From NCBI RefSeq assembly GCF_025398155.2, contig NZ_CP104562.2:4650001-4714000 (forward strand): a DNA stretch of 64,000 nt, read 5' to 3'. The first letter of the stretch is position 1; every line of letters starts with the position of its first letter. The translations under genes and the position numbers were made by a program. Origin of the DNA: Roseateles amylovorans. GTDB lineage: Bacteria > Pseudomonadota > Gammaproteobacteria > Burkholderiales > Burkholderiaceae_C. Under the pieces are notes generated by a model. It was not told the origin of the DNA. It worked only from the letters and a program-made list of their open reading frames with translations, and did not search any database. This document shows positions 16,870 to 26,043 of the stretch, piece after piece.

Positions 16870-19722
16870 ATGCCGCGCATGACCGCTTCCGCCCCCAGCC
16901 CGCTTCCCCACACCTTGCGGTTCCTGGCCGGCGACAGCGAGATGGCCCGGCGGATGCGCACGCATGACTGGGCATCGACCCCACTCGGTGCGCCGGCCAC
17001 CTGGCCCGCCAGCCTGCGCACCATGGTGGCGATGCTGCTCACGACGCGGCATCCCGCCTTCATCTTCTGGGGACCGGCGCTGCTGTGCCTGTACAACGAC
17101 GCCTACAGCGTGTCGCTGGGACCGGAGAAGCATCCGCGCATCCTCGGCCTGCCGGGCAAGCAGGCGTTTCCCGAGATCTGGCCCATCGTGGGTGCCGACA
17201 TCGAAGGCGTGCTCGCCGGCGGCCCGGCCACCTGGCATGAGAACCAGCTCGTGCCGATCGAGCGCAACGGACGCCTCGAAGATGTCTACTGGACCTATTC
17301 CTACGCCGGCATCGATGACAGCCACGCGCCCAACGGCGTCGGCGGCGTGCTGGTGCTGTGCACCGAAACCACCGATCAGGTGCTCGAGCGGCAGAAGACG
17401 CAGTCCGACCTGGCCCGGCTGGCCCAGCTGTTCGATCAGGCGCCGATCTTCATTGCGGTACTGACCGGCCCCGAGCATCGATTCGCCTTCGTCAATCCGT
17501 CCTATCAGCGCCTGGTCGGACAGCGCGAACTGCGCGGCCGCACCGTGGCGCAGGCGCTGCCGGAAGTCGTGGGGCAAGGCTATGTGCAGCTGCTGGACGG
17601 TGTCTACGCCTCCGGTCGGGCCTATGCCGCGCTGGCGGCGGATGTCGAGCTGCACGACGACACCACCGCAGAGGTGCATCACCGACGGCTGGACTTCGTC
17701 TATCAGCCGACGGTGGGAGCATCGGGCGAAGTGGACGGCATCCTGGTCGTCGGCGTCGATGTCACCGAGCGAATGGATGCGGAAAAGGCCTTGGAGGTCA
17801 GCGAGGAGCAGCTCCGGCTGGCCACCGAGGCCAGTGAAGTGGGCCTGTGGGACGTCGACCATGTGGCCAACACGCTCTACTGGCCGCCGCGCCTGCGCCA
17901 CATGTTCGGAATCTTCAGCGACCGACCGGTGACCTTGGAAGGCGACTTCTACAACGGGTTGCATCCGGACGACCGAGACGCCGTGTTCCTGGCCTACAAC
18001 AACGCCAGGGATCCCGTCCAACGGGCGGTGTACGACGTGGAATACCGCACCATCGGCCGCGAAGACGGCCTGGTGCGATGGGTGGCCGCCAAAGGGCGCG
18101 GTGTGTTCGATGAACAGGGCCGCTGCGTGCGGGTGATCGGCACCGCGGTCGACATCACCGGGCGCAAGCGCGACGAGGCCAAACTGCGCGAACTCAACGA
18201 AACGCTGGAGCAGCGTCTCACCGAGTTCCTGGCCGAGCGCAAGGTGTTCGCCGACATCGTCGAAGGCACCGATGCGCTGATCCAGGTGGTGGCGCCGGAT
18301 TTCCGCATCCTCGCAATCAATCGGGCCTGTGCCGATGAATTCGAGCGGGTCTACGGACTCCGCCCGCAGGTGGGCGACCATCTGCTGGCGCTGCTCGATG
18401 CGTGGCCCCACCACCAGGCGGAGGTCCGAGCGGCCTGGACGCGTGCGCTGGAAGGCGACGCCTTCGTGGACGAACTTGAATTCGGCGAACCCACGCTGGC
18501 ACGGCGGTGGTACGAGCTGCATTTCCATCCGCTGTTCGCCTCGGATGGCCGTCGCATCGGCGCCTACCAATTCGTCTATGAGGTCACCGCCCGTCGCGAG
18601 GCCGAAGCCCGACTCGCCCGCACCGAGGCCGCGCTGCTGCAGGCGCAGAAGATGGAATCCATCGGCCTGCTCACCGGCGGCGTGGCGCATGACTTCAACA
18701 ATGTGCTGCAGGCCTTGAACACCCGGTTCGAGCTGATCCGGCGTCGACCCGACGATCTGGCGCATGTGCACAAATGGGCCACGAGCGGCGTGGAAGTGGC
18801 GCAGCGCGGCGCACGGCTCACCGCGCAGTTGCTGACCTTCTCGCGTCGTCAGGCGCCGGATGTGCGGGCGGTGCGACTGTCCGCGCTGCTGGACAGCATG
18901 CGCGACCTGTTGCGGACCACGCTGGGACCGGAGGTCGACTGTGTCATTCAATGCCCCGACTTGTGGGTGCATGCCGATGCCACGCAGATGGAGATGGCGC
19001 TGCTGAACCTGGCCATCAATGCCCGGGACGCGATGGTCGGCAGTGGTTGCTTCACCGTGGCGGTGGGCCTGGCGGCCGAGCCGGAACGGGTGGAGATCCG
19101 CGCCATCGACACCGGCACCGGCATGAGCGAGGCCGTGATCGCCAAGGCGTTCGAGCCCTTCTTCACCACCAAGGACATCGGCAAGGGCAGCGGTCTGGGA
19201 CTGGCGCAGGTCTACAGCATGGCCGACCGCGTGGGGGGCTCGGTGCGAATCGAGAGTGACGGCCGAACCGGGACCTCCGTCATCGTCTCCCTGCGCCGTG
19301 CGACACCGCCGGCGGAGGCGTCCGCGCCGGCATTGCCCGCGGCCATCGGCAGCGCCATGGCGGGCACCGACATCCTGGTGGTGGACGACGACGATCATGT
19401 GCGCAGCTCCCTGGTGGCCTTGCTGCGCGGCGCCGGGCATCGGGTGGAAGAGGCCAGCGGCGGCGAGGCGGCGCTGGCGATCATTGAACAGCGTCCTGTG
19501 GACCTGCTGCTGTGCGACTTCGCCATGCCCGGCATGAACGGGGTGGCGGTGGCCAACCTGGCGCGGGCCACGCGTCCGGCGCTGCGGGTGGTGCTGATGA
19601 GCGGCTATGCCGACGGCAATGAGCTGCGCGACGCCATCGGGCACGGCGTGACCTTGCTCAGGAAGCCGTTTGACGCGGGGGCCGTGCAGCGCGCGCTGGA
19701 GACCGCCACGCCGCGCAGTTGA
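16870..19722 (+). CDS. Hybrid sensor histidine kinase with several PAS domains and a C-terminal receiver
   Basis: 950 residues and no membrane helix, so cytoplasmic. The first 160 residues are a PAS-like sensor (WASTPLGAPATWPASLRTMV and PAFIFWGPALLCLYNDAY). Three more PAS domains follow (about 180-300, 305-430 and 445-570); the second keeps WDVDHVANTLYWPPRL. The transmitter has GGVAHDFNNVLQALN (phospho-His), then AINARDAM and GKGSGLGLAQVYSMADRVGG. The receiver (from about 835) has VVDDDDHVR and the Asp in LLLCDFAMPGMNG. ATGs at 16870 and 16879 are both possible and neither has a clear ribosome site. No partner is adjacent, so phosphorelay to an unlinked protein is likely. Confidence 0.87.
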   Translation: MPRMTASAPSPLPHTLRFLAGDSEMARRMRTHDWASTPLGAPATWPASLRTMVAMLLTTRHPAFIFWGPALLCLYNDAYSVSLGPEKHPRILGLPGKQAFPEIWPIVGADIEGVLAGGPATWHENQLVPIERNGRLEDVYWTYSYAGIDDSHAPNGVGGVLVLCTETTDQVLERQKTQSDLARLAQLFDQAPIFIAVLTGPEHRFAFVNPSYQRLVGQRELRGRTVAQALPEVVGQGYVQLLDGVYASGRAYAALAADVELHDDTTAEVHHRRLDFVYQPTVGASGEVDGILVVGVDVTERMDAEKALEVSEEQLRLATEASEVGLWDVDHVANTLYWPPRLRHMFGIFSDRPVTLEGDFYNGLHPDDRDAVFLAYNNARDPVQRAVYDVEYRTIGREDGLVRWVAAKGRGVFDEQGRCVRVIGTAVDITGRKRDEAKLRELNETLEQRLTEFLAERKVFADIVEGTDALIQVVAPDFRILAINRACADEFERVYGLRPQVGDHLLALLDAWPHHQAEVRAAWTRALEGDAFVDELEFGEPTLARRWYELHFHPLFASDGRRIGAYQFVYEVTARREAEARLARTEAALLQAQKMESIGLLTGGVAHDFNNVLQALNTRFELIRRRPDDLAHVHKWATSGVEVAQRGARLTAQLLTFSRRQAPDVRAVRLSALLDSMRDLLRTTLGPEVDCVIQCPDLWVHADATQMEMALLNLAINARDAMVGSGCFTVAVGLAAEPERVEIRAIDTGTGMSEAVIAKAFEPFFTTKDIGKGSGLGLAQVYSMADRVGGSVRIESDGRTGTSVIVSLRRATPPAEASAPALPAAIGSAMAGTDILVVDDDDHVRSSLVALLRGAGHRVEEASGGEAALAIIEQRPVDLLLCDFAMPGMNGVAVANLARATRPALRVVLMSGYADGNELRDAIGHGVTLLRKPFDAGAVQRALETATPRS

Positions 19723-19748
19723 CCCGGGGGGCAGGCGGCGCCAGCGGT

Positions 19749-19777
19749 GAGGGCGGGATCGCAGCGGATCCGCCCTC
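19749..19777. terminator. Hairpin between convergent kinase genes
   Basis: GAGGGCGG and CCGCCCTC arms close over 13 bases, followed on the plus strand by tctttatt-like TTATT. It sits between the stops of the hybrid kinase (plus) and the soluble kinase (minus) and may serve both. Confidence 0.45.
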
Positions 19778-20824
19778 TTATTCCGGCTGGGATGCTGCCA
19801 CGGTCTCGTCGAGGCGCGGCGGCTCGATCGACACCGACAGGTTGACTCGGAACTCACTGCCGAGTCCCGGACCGGCGCTGGCGGCGGTGATGGTGCCATC
19901 GTGCAGGTCGACGATCGCGCGGGCCAGTGCCAAGCCCAGGCCCAATCCGCGATAGATCGAGCCGGCAGGCCGTATCCCCTGGTAGTACGCATCGAAGACC
20001 CGGAGCAGGGTCTGCGGGGTCATGCCTTGCCCGTTGTCCTGGACCACGACGGCGACGCTGTCGCCGTGGACCTCGGTCCGGATCTCGATCCGGCCGCGCG
20101 GGTCGGTGTAGCGGGCCGCATTCGACAGCAGATTGCCGAGCACCTGCGACATGCGGACGGTGTCGGCATAGACCCAGAGGGGCCCGTCGGGCAGATGCAC
20201 GACCAGCGCGTGGTGCTTGGCCGCGCGGCTGGGCGCGGTGGTTTCCAGGGCGGTCGCGATGATGTCGCTGAGCAGGACGCGCTTGCGGTGAATCGTCAAG
20301 GTGTCGCGGGACACCAGCGAGCTGTCCAGCAGGTCGCCGACCAGGCGCACGCTGAGATGGAGTTGCCGACCGATGGCGGCGCGTTCAGCCGCATCCAGCG
20401 CGTTCCCGCGGTGGTCCATCACGGCCAGCGCGGCGCCGATGGCAGCGAGTGGATCCCGCAGTTCATGGGCGACCAGGGCCAGGATGTCGTTGCGTCGTGT
20501 CTCGGCGGCCTGCAAGCCGACCGCGGCGGGCTTGACGCTTTGCTCATGCCTGGCCCAGTGACGCGACAAGGCGGAGGTGCCCTGCTCCAGCAACTGTTCT
20601 CGACGGGCATCGGCCAGACTGACCATCGGGCTGTCGAAGGGGCTCATGGTGAGCAGTTCGGCCACGAACGGACGCCAGGAGCCGGCTCTGGCAAAGGAGG
20701 CCGTCGGCATCGCGGCCACCAGGCGCGTGGCCAGACGATCCGGGTCATCGTCGCCCAGGTCGAAGTGGCGATAGGCGCGCAGTTGATGATCCATCGTCGT
20801 GGAGAGGTCACTGTGATAGGTCAT
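19778..20824 (-). CDS. Soluble sensor histidine kinase
   Basis: 348 residues without membrane helices. The N-terminal 110 residues are not recognised (MTYHSDLSTTMDHQLRAYRH). The H box is ILALVAHELRDPLAAIGAAL, followed by QVLGNLLSNAARYTDP (N box), QDNGQGMTPQ (G1) and GLGLGLALARAIVDLHDG (G2), all intact. The ATG at 20824 is favoured; the frame upstream of it is open but has the composition of a non-coding gap. No response regulator is adjacent. It converges with the hybrid kinase, and the two might share a relay. Confidence 0.83.
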   Translation of the reverse strand: MTYHSDLSTTMDHQLRAYRHFDLGDDDPDRLATRLVAAMPTASFARAGSWRPFVAELLTMSPFDSPMVSLADARREQLLEQGTSALSRHWARHEQSVKPAAVGLQAAETRRNDILALVAHELRDPLAAIGAALAVMDHRGNALDAAERAAIGRQLHLSVRLVGDLLDSSLVSRDTLTIHRKRVLLSDIIATALETTAPSRAAKHHALVVHLPDGPLWVYADTVRMSQVLGNLLSNAARYTDPRGRIEIRTEVHGDSVAVVVQDNGQGMTPQTLLRVFDAYYQGIRPAGSIYRGLGLGLALARAIVDLHDGTITAASAGPGLGSEFRVNLSVSIEPPRLDETVAASQPE

Positions 20825-21021
20825 GGAGGTTCTCGCGGGCTGAGGCCTCACAGTGACGGCTGAGTGACCCAGCGTCTGTGCGTTAGGGCACTCAAGCGCG
20901 AGAAGCGCCGCGGACACAACGGCTTGAGGCCTGGAAGGCTCGCTGCAGCGGTGCACGGCTGCCCCGTAGGCCGCGGCCCGCTCGGGCACCCGTGAGGCGG
21001 CAGCAGGATGGCGCTCGGGGC

Positions 21022-21050
21022 GGCACTGGGCACTGGGCACTGGGCACTGG
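21022..21050. repeat. Four ggcactg heptamers
   Basis: Four exact copies of ggcactg (21022-21049) lie in the 240-base gap between the small helical protein gene and the soluble kinase gene, just after the former's stop. Confidence 0.85.
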
Positions 21051-21066
21051 ACAGTGGGAGGCTGCC

Positions 21067-21333
21067 TCAGGAATCGCTGTCCGCCTCCGAGGTCTGAGGC
21101 CGCACCGAGCGCTCACGCAGCCGGCGCAGGTCATCCTGGACGTGCGCGAGCACGGTATTGAGCATTTCCAGGGCAAACGCCTGCTGATCGGCCAAGGCGA
21201 TCAGCAGGCGCTCGCGGACGGCAGGGGATTGATCCTTGGCATTCACGCCGGTGAGGGACGCCTCCAGGCGTCTCAGCTCGGCTTCGGCGATGCGCCAGGT
21301 GTGGAGGGCGTTCTCGAGCTCAGGGGACAGCAT
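21067..21333 (-). CDS. Small helical hypothetical protein
   Basis: 88 residues, predicted almost wholly helical, with heptad-like Leu spacing (ALHTWRIAEAELRRLEASL, ALADQQAFALEMLNTVLAHV and QDDLRRLRERS). There is no signal or membrane helix. AGGGG lies before the ATG. It sits upstream of the soluble kinase on the same strand, separated by a repeat-bearing 240-base gap. No family recognised; a small regulator or adaptor is conceivable. Confidence 0.5.
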   Translation of the reverse strand: MLSPELENALHTWRIAEAELRRLEASLTGVNAKDQSPAVRERLLIALADQQAFALEMLNTVLAHVQDDLRRLRERSVRPQTSEADSDS

Positions 21334-21554
21334 CCCGGCCCCTCAGCAACGGCGGTGCCGGACGGCGTCCTGCGCGCCCAGGAGCACCGCCTGAGGCGCT
21401 GCGATTGACCGCAGGGTCGAGCCGGTCGTTCCCGGTCCTTCCCGGTCCTTCAGGCGGTTTTCGGCCGCAGGGCGGGACTGGATCGGCTGTCGGTCAGACC
21501 TTGCGTGAGTCCACCTGCCGGTCCCCCTCCTGTCGGTCCACGCGTTGAAAGGTT

Positions 21555-22073
21555 CTACAGGCCGCCCAGGATCACCGCGCCGGGATCGAGGAAGAACATG
21601 CGCTTCCAGCCCTGGGTCGCCGTGCTGAAGCGCCACGGCAGCGGCACCACCGACAGCACCGCGTAGTGCAGATGCGGCGGCTTGCCTGCCGCATTGCCGC
21701 TGGTGCCGACCGAGCCGATGCGCTCACCGCGCGCCACGAACAGCGGCGCGTCGGAGGGTTCGGCCAGATGGGCGTAGTAATGGATGCGCCACTTCGGACC
21801 CAGCACGGCGACCACATGGCCCCCCAAATCCAGCGAACCCTGATAGAGCACGATGCCGCCAGTCGTCGCGACGACCGGGCGCCCCTGCCTGGCAAAGATG
21901 TCGATCCCTTTGTGCACGCCCGACTTGCCCCAGGGCTCGAACCAGAAGGACTTCGGATTCCAGTCCGAGGCGGCGGCGCCGCCCACCGGGATGACGGTCG
22001 CCTCCGGGATCAGATAACCAGCGACCACCAACGCCAGCAGGCTGGACAGCGCAATGACAGTTCGACGCTTCAT
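21555..22073 (-). CDS. Membrane-anchored M23-family peptidase
   Basis: 172 residues. An N-terminal signal or anchor helix (RRTVIALSSLLALVVAGYLI) leads to a LytM-type fold with the zinc ligands in GVHKGIDIF (H-x3-D) and the catalytic PPHLHYAV (HxH). GIVLYQGSLDLGGHVVAVLG lies between them. These enzymes cut peptide cross-links in peptidoglycan or act as regulators of amidases; the intact ligands suggest an active enzyme in the periplasm. It stands alone on the minus strand, 41 bases downstream of the receptor gene's stop. Confidence 0.82.
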   Translation of the reverse strand: MKRRTVIALSSLLALVVAGYLIPEATVIPVGGAAASDWNPKSFWFEPWGKSGVHKGIDIFARQGRPVVATTGGIVLYQGSLDLGGHVVAVLGPKWRIHYYAHLAEPSDAPLFVARGERIGSVGTSGNAAGKPPHLHYAVLSVVPLPWRFSTATQGWKRMFFLDPGAVILGGL

Positions 22074-22114
22074 AAGCCCGGCAGGATACCGGCACGCCGG
22101 CCGGCCTGGGCTGC

Positions 22115-24214
22115 TCAGAGCTTGTACTCGAGCGAGACCCCGGCGGTCCGCGGCGAGCCGTAGATGGCGCCGTAGGCCAGGCCGCCCACGTACTTCTTGT
22201 CGAACAGGTTGTCGACGTTGACCCGCAGCGTCGCCTTGCTGTTGAGCTCGTAGGAGGCGAAGGCGTTCGTGACCATGTAGGCGCCCTGCTTCACGCTACC
22301 GATCTTGCTCACGGCGGATTGCCAGCGCGCGCCGACGCCGACGCGCAGCGCGGGCAGCATCGGCACGCGACTGTCGATGCGGGCCTTCAGCGTGTCACGC
22401 GGGACCCATTCATAGATGTCGTTGCCGTCCGGTCCCGTCAGCATCAGCCGGGTGTAGCCCACCGTCACCTTGGCATCCTTGTTGAGGCGTCCGGTGACTT
22501 CGACTTCATACCCCTTGGACTTCACATCCTTGCCTTCATAGAAGTCCTGGCCCACGATCGGGCTGGCCGGATCGGTCACCTTGCCCGCGTAGGTGGCCAG
22601 GCCGTTCTGCTTGGCCTGGAACAGCGCGAAGGTCGTCAGCAGCGACTTGTTCAGCCACTCGCCCTTCACACCCACCTCGGTGTTCACGCCCTTCATCGGG
22701 GCCAGGTACTTGCCCTCGGCGTCGGTCTGGTCCTGGTTCTGGAAGATGTCCGAATAGGAGATGTAGCCCAGCAGGTCCGGCGTGATGTCGTAGGTCAGGC
22801 CGACATAGGGGCTGGCCTTCTTGGTGTCGGGATAGGACGTGTTGGTGGCGGCATTGCCGTAGATGGAGGCGCCACTACGCTCCAGCCGCACCGCATTGAC
22901 GCCGACCACGGCGTGCAGCGCATCGGTGAGCGACAGGCGCGACGCCGCGTAGAAACGGCTCAGCGTCTGCTCGCCGCGGGTGCTGGGCGCGCGCGGGCCC
23001 CATTGCGGCTGGGTGTAGGCATCGCCGCCGAAGGGGAAGGCGGGCAGCGGGTCCAGCATGTGGTCCAGGACCGCGAAGGTGTCCACCGCAGTCTTCTGGC
23101 GCGACTGGGACAGGCCCACCACCAGGCTGTGCTGACGTCCCAGGGCCGAGAACTTGCCAGTCACATTGGCGTCCAGCACGTTGTTGTCGGTGCTGCCCAG
23201 GCTGCGATAGGGCCATCCGACCAGACCGGTGTTGTCCGGATTCAGCACACCCGTCAGCGAATACGCATACAGCAGGCGGCTGGCCTCGTTGGCATGGCGG
23301 TAGTTGTAGGTGAGCTTGGCCTCCCAGTCCTGCGACAGGCGATGGGCGTACTCGGCGAAGGCGTTGTAGGACTTGGTGTTCCAGTAGGTCCACTTCTGCG
23401 AGGTGGAGGAGCCCACATCGAAGTCGGCCTGAGTCCCGTCGGAGCGCAGCAGCGTCAGCGAGCCCCACATCGGCGAATCCTGCTGGGCATCGACCGCGGT
23501 GATGCCGAGCGTCAGGACGCCGTTAGTGCCGATCTGGCCGTCCACCACGCCATACAACGAGGTGCGCTTGTCCTGGAGGCCGCGCAGATACGAATTCTTG
23601 TCCTCATGTGCGACCACCAGGCGGCCTGCCCAGGTGCCGTCGTCGGTCAGGACCTTGTTGTAGTCCAGCGCGGCGCGCTTGAGGCCGTAGGAGCCACCGG
23701 AGACGATGAATTCGCCGCCGTCTTCGTTCTTGGGCCGCTTGCGGATGTAGTTGATGGTGCCGGAGGCATTGCCCACGCCGGTCAGCAGGCCGTTGGCGCC
23801 GCGGATCAGCTCGATGCGCTCGAACAGGTAGGTGTCCTCGCGACCGACCACGGTGCCCCAGGAATTGGTCATGCCCAGGCCGTCGACCTCGGTCAGCTGG
23901 ATCTCGAAACCGCGCGAGTTGAAGGTGGCGCGATTGGTCTCGTACTGCTCGACGTTGATGCCGGTGGCCAGCGCCAAGGCTTCATTGCTGCCGGTCAGGC
24001 CGAAGTTCTTCAGGTCTTCCTGATCGATGTTGCTGATGCTCTGCGGCGTGTCTTTCAGCTCCATCGCCAGGCCGGTGGCGCCCTTGGACACGCGGTTGGC
24101 ACGTTTGGCCGACACGGTGATCTTCTCGAGCGTGGTGGCCTCCTGGGCCTGGGCATGGCCCGTCGCCAGGCAGGCGGCCAGGGCGCAGGCCGTCATCAGG
24201 AAAGGTTGCTTCAT
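22115..24214 (-). CDS. TonB-dependent siderophore receptor
   Basis: 699 residues. Residues 1-24 are a signal peptide ending GHAQAQ. The plug domain (about 45-165) has ELKDTPQSISNIDQEDLKNF, ATGINVEQYETNRATFNSRG and FERIELIRGANGLLTGVGNA, then SGTINYIRKRPK, typical of FpvA/FhuE-like ferric-siderophore receptors. A 22-strand barrel follows, ending in AGVSLEYKL, with the characteristic NVDNLFDKKY block. No N-terminal secretin/STN signalling domain is seen, so it does not itself signal to an anti-sigma factor. A Fur-box-like sequence lies about 215 bases upstream. The ATG at 24214 was chosen for its signal peptide. Confidence 0.9.
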   Translation of the reverse strand: MKQPFLMTACALAACLATGHAQAQEATTLEKITVSAKRANRVSKGATGLAMELKDTPQSISNIDQEDLKNFGLTGSNEALALATGINVEQYETNRATFNSRGFEIQLTEVDGLGMTNSWGTVVGREDTYLFERIELIRGANGLLTGVGNASGTINYIRKRPKNEDGGEFIVSGGSYGLKRAALDYNKVLTDDGTWAGRLVVAHEDKNSYLRGLQDKRTSLYGVVDGQIGTNGVLTLGITAVDAQQDSPMWGSLTLLRSDGTQADFDVGSSTSQKWTYWNTKSYNAFAEYAHRLSQDWEAKLTYNYRHANEASRLLYAYSLTGVLNPDNTGLVGWPYRSLGSTDNNVLDANVTGKFSALGRQHSLVVGLSQSRQKTAVDTFAVLDHMLDPLPAFPFGGDAYTQPQWGPRAPSTRGEQTLSRFYAASRLSLTDALHAVVGVNAVRLERSGASIYGNAATNTSYPDTKKASPYVGLTYDITPDLLGYISYSDIFQNQDQTDAEGKYLAPMKGVNTEVGVKGEWLNKSLLTTFALFQAKQNGLATYAGKVTDPASPIVGQDFYEGKDVKSKGYEVEVTGRLNKDAKVTVGYTRLMLTGPDGNDIYEWVPRDTLKARIDSRVPMLPALRVGVGARWQSAVSKIGSVKQGAYMVTNAFASYELNSKATLRVNVDNLFDKKYVGGLAYGAIYGSPRTAGVSLEYKL

Positions 24215-24425
24215 CGGGTGATCCAAAGGTTGGTAAGACGGCGTGTGCAAGCGCCTCATGGACGCCCAGTCGGTGCCGGGCTCGGGCCTGGGCGCGGCGA
24301 TGCCCGGTGCCGACCGCGCGCCGGTCCCGCCCTGAGGCGACGGCATGACATCGGTACCCCGGCGCCACCTGCGATCGGCTTCGAACGTCGCGAAGCCGAC
24401 AAGCCCGCCTTGCATTACGAATGCC

Positions 24426-24444
24426 AATGCGAATTGTTCTCGAT
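24426..24444 (-). promoter_or_regulatory. Fur-box-like site upstream of the siderophore receptor
   Basis: The sequence aatgcgaattgttctcgat resembles the 19-bp Fur box and the AATGCGAAT-ATTCTC variants frequent before iron-uptake receptors in betaproteobacteria. Nine of fourteen bases of the 7-1-7 consensus match. It lies about 212 bases before the receptor ATG, implying a long leader, and the surrounding 60 bases are more AT-rich than the rest. Confidence 0.5.
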
Positions 24445-24672
24445 AAAGATCGAGCCGGCGAGCGGGATGTGTGGTTTTTGCGACGATTTACAGGTGCACT
24501 GGGCGAGGGACAGGCTTTTGGGCCCGCCGAGTGCTCGGACACGCTCGTCGACGGCGCTGCCGTGACCGCCAACACCGCTGGACGTGTGCCGGCGTTGCGC
24601 GAGCTTGGCGAATGACCGGGTGGCGCGAGCGCCGCCTTGGAGACGCCCGCTCTGCGCCACCTCGCGGGCCAA

Positions 24673-24708
24673 AGCAAAACCGCCTGCCGGCGAAGCCGGG
24701 CAGGCGGT
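24673..24708 (-). terminator. Rho-independent terminator of the pyrophosphatase gene
   Basis: On the minus strand ACCGCCTGCC pairs with GGCAGGCGGT around a small inner stem and loop, followed by TTTTGCTTT. It starts about 58 bases after the ppa stop codon. Confidence 0.75.
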
Positions 24709-24765
24709 CTATTTGGAGGAGCGGGGCGCTGCCGCCGGGCTCCGTGCTCAGGCGAGGGCCAGCAA

Positions 24766-25305
24766 TCAGGCTTGCTGGGCCTTGGCGAAGTTGGCCATGC
24801 CGTCGGTGATTTCCTTCTTGGCGGCTTCCGGGCCTTCCCAGCCCTTGACCTTGACCCACTTGCCGGCTTCGAGGTCCTTGTAGTGCTCGAAGAAATGCTG
24901 GATGGCCTTCAGGCGCATCTGGTTGATGTCCTCGGGCTTGGTCCAGTGCTCGTAGATCGGCAGGATCTTGGTGGTCGGCACGGCCAGCAGCTTGGCGTCG
25001 CCGCCGGCTTCGTCGTCCATCTGCAGCACGCCGATGGCGCGGCAGGTCACGACCACGCCGGGCGTCAGCGGGAACGGGGTGATCACCAGCACGTCGACCG
25101 GATCACCGTCGTCGGCCAGGGTCTGCGGCACGTAGCCGTAGTTGCACGGATAGTGCATCGCGGTCGTCATGAAGCGGTCGACGAACAGCGCGCCGCTTTC
25201 CTTGTCGACCTCGTACTTGATCGGGTCCGCGTTCATCGGGATCTCGATGACGACGTTGAACTGTTCGGGCGCCTTCGGGCCGGGGGTGACTTTGTGCAGG
25301 CTCAT
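24766..25305 (-). CDS. ppa: Inorganic pyrophosphatase, soluble family I
   Basis: 179 residues, the usual bacterial length. Signature elements are KYEVDKESGALFVDRF, YPCNYGYVPQTLADDGDPVD with the metal-binding Asp cluster, and KVKGWEGPEAAKKEI near the end. The cytoplasmic enzyme hydrolyses pyrophosphate to two phosphates with Mg2+, pulling biosynthetic reactions forward. It is monocistronic, ended by a strong terminator. A membrane proton-pumping pyrophosphatase is coded 4 kb away (29193-31406), so this genome has both ways of using pyrophosphate. Confidence 0.95.
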   Translation of the reverse strand: MSLHKVTPGPKAPEQFNVVIEIPMNADPIKYEVDKESGALFVDRFMTTAMHYPCNYGYVPQTLADDGDPVDVLVITPFPLTPGVVVTCRAIGVLQMDDEAGGDAKLLAVPTTKILPIYEHWTKPEDINQMRLKAIQHFFEHYKDLEAGKWVKVKGWEGPEAAKKEITDGMANFAKAQQA

Positions 25306-25528
25306 GATGGTGTGGACAGCTGGGGAACCGGTAAAGCCGGGATTCTAGGCGTTCGCCTGATACCGGCCTGACAGCGCAGCAACCGGGGGTAACGCCACGC
25401 CGACGGCTCGTCCGTCGCGCGCGCAGTTCACGCCGCCGCGCCGCCATTTCGTCGGCCGGCGCTGGAGGTCGTGCACGGCGATGACGACACTGCATTCATC
25501 GACACCGCAACGCCCTCAGGAGACCGAC

Positions 25529-25783
25529 ATGAACGCCACCCAACGCCTCGCCCTCAGCTCGGCCACGCACACCACGGTCAAGGCGCTCGTCTTCGGTGCG
25601 ACCGCGGCGCTGGCGCTGGGTCTGGGCCTCGCTCATGCGCAAAGCCAACGCGAGCAGCGTGCGTCGATCGTGACGCTGGATCCGGTGGTGATCACGGTGA
25701 AGCGGCAGCAACTGCCCACGGTCTATGTCACCGGCCGCCGCGACATGTCGGCTGACCACGTGCAGGTGGCTTCGGCAGAATAA
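25529..25783 (+). CDS. Small exported hypothetical protein
   Basis: 84 residues. AGGAG stands before the ATG. The N-terminus (TVKALVFGATAALALGLGLA then HAQS) is a signal peptide preceded by a basic/polar stretch. The mature part is about 50 residues with two similar strands, TLDPVVITVKR and LPTVYVTGRR, and no cysteine. The PVVITVKR pattern is met in short periplasmic proteins of Burkholderiales of unknown function. It is the last high-GC gene before the lower-GC islet. Confidence 0.6.
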   Translation: MNATQRLALSSATHTTVKALVFGATAALALGLGLAHAQSQREQRASIVTLDPVVITVKRQQLPTVYVTGRRDMSADHVQVASAE

Positions 25784-26043
25784 TCTTCCGGAGCAATGGC
25801 TCCGCCCTTCGACTGTTGCACCACTGGTCAGTGAATCCTGGTGGATGCACCAGCGATGAATCAGGATGATCGGGCCATCCACGCCGCCGTGTAGTTTCGG
25901 CCGCCGAAGAACCTCTCTCATGTGACCATGGTCAACGAGGGAATGAGGCTGCACTCGCTAGACTGTGTGGTGTCGACGAGATCATCATGACAGAGCATGG
26001 GCGCCTACCAGCCAGCCGCCCCCTGTGTAGTAGAGAGGCTGAC

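Larger units (their letters stand above)
24215..24765. other. Intergenic region with Fur box and terminator
   Basis: The 551 bases between the receptor start and the pyrophosphatase stop hold the receptor promoter, the Fur-box-like site at 24426-24444, and the pyrophosphatase terminator at 24673-24708. No gene is supported; the open frames seen lack ribosome sites and overlap these signals. Confidence 0.5.
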
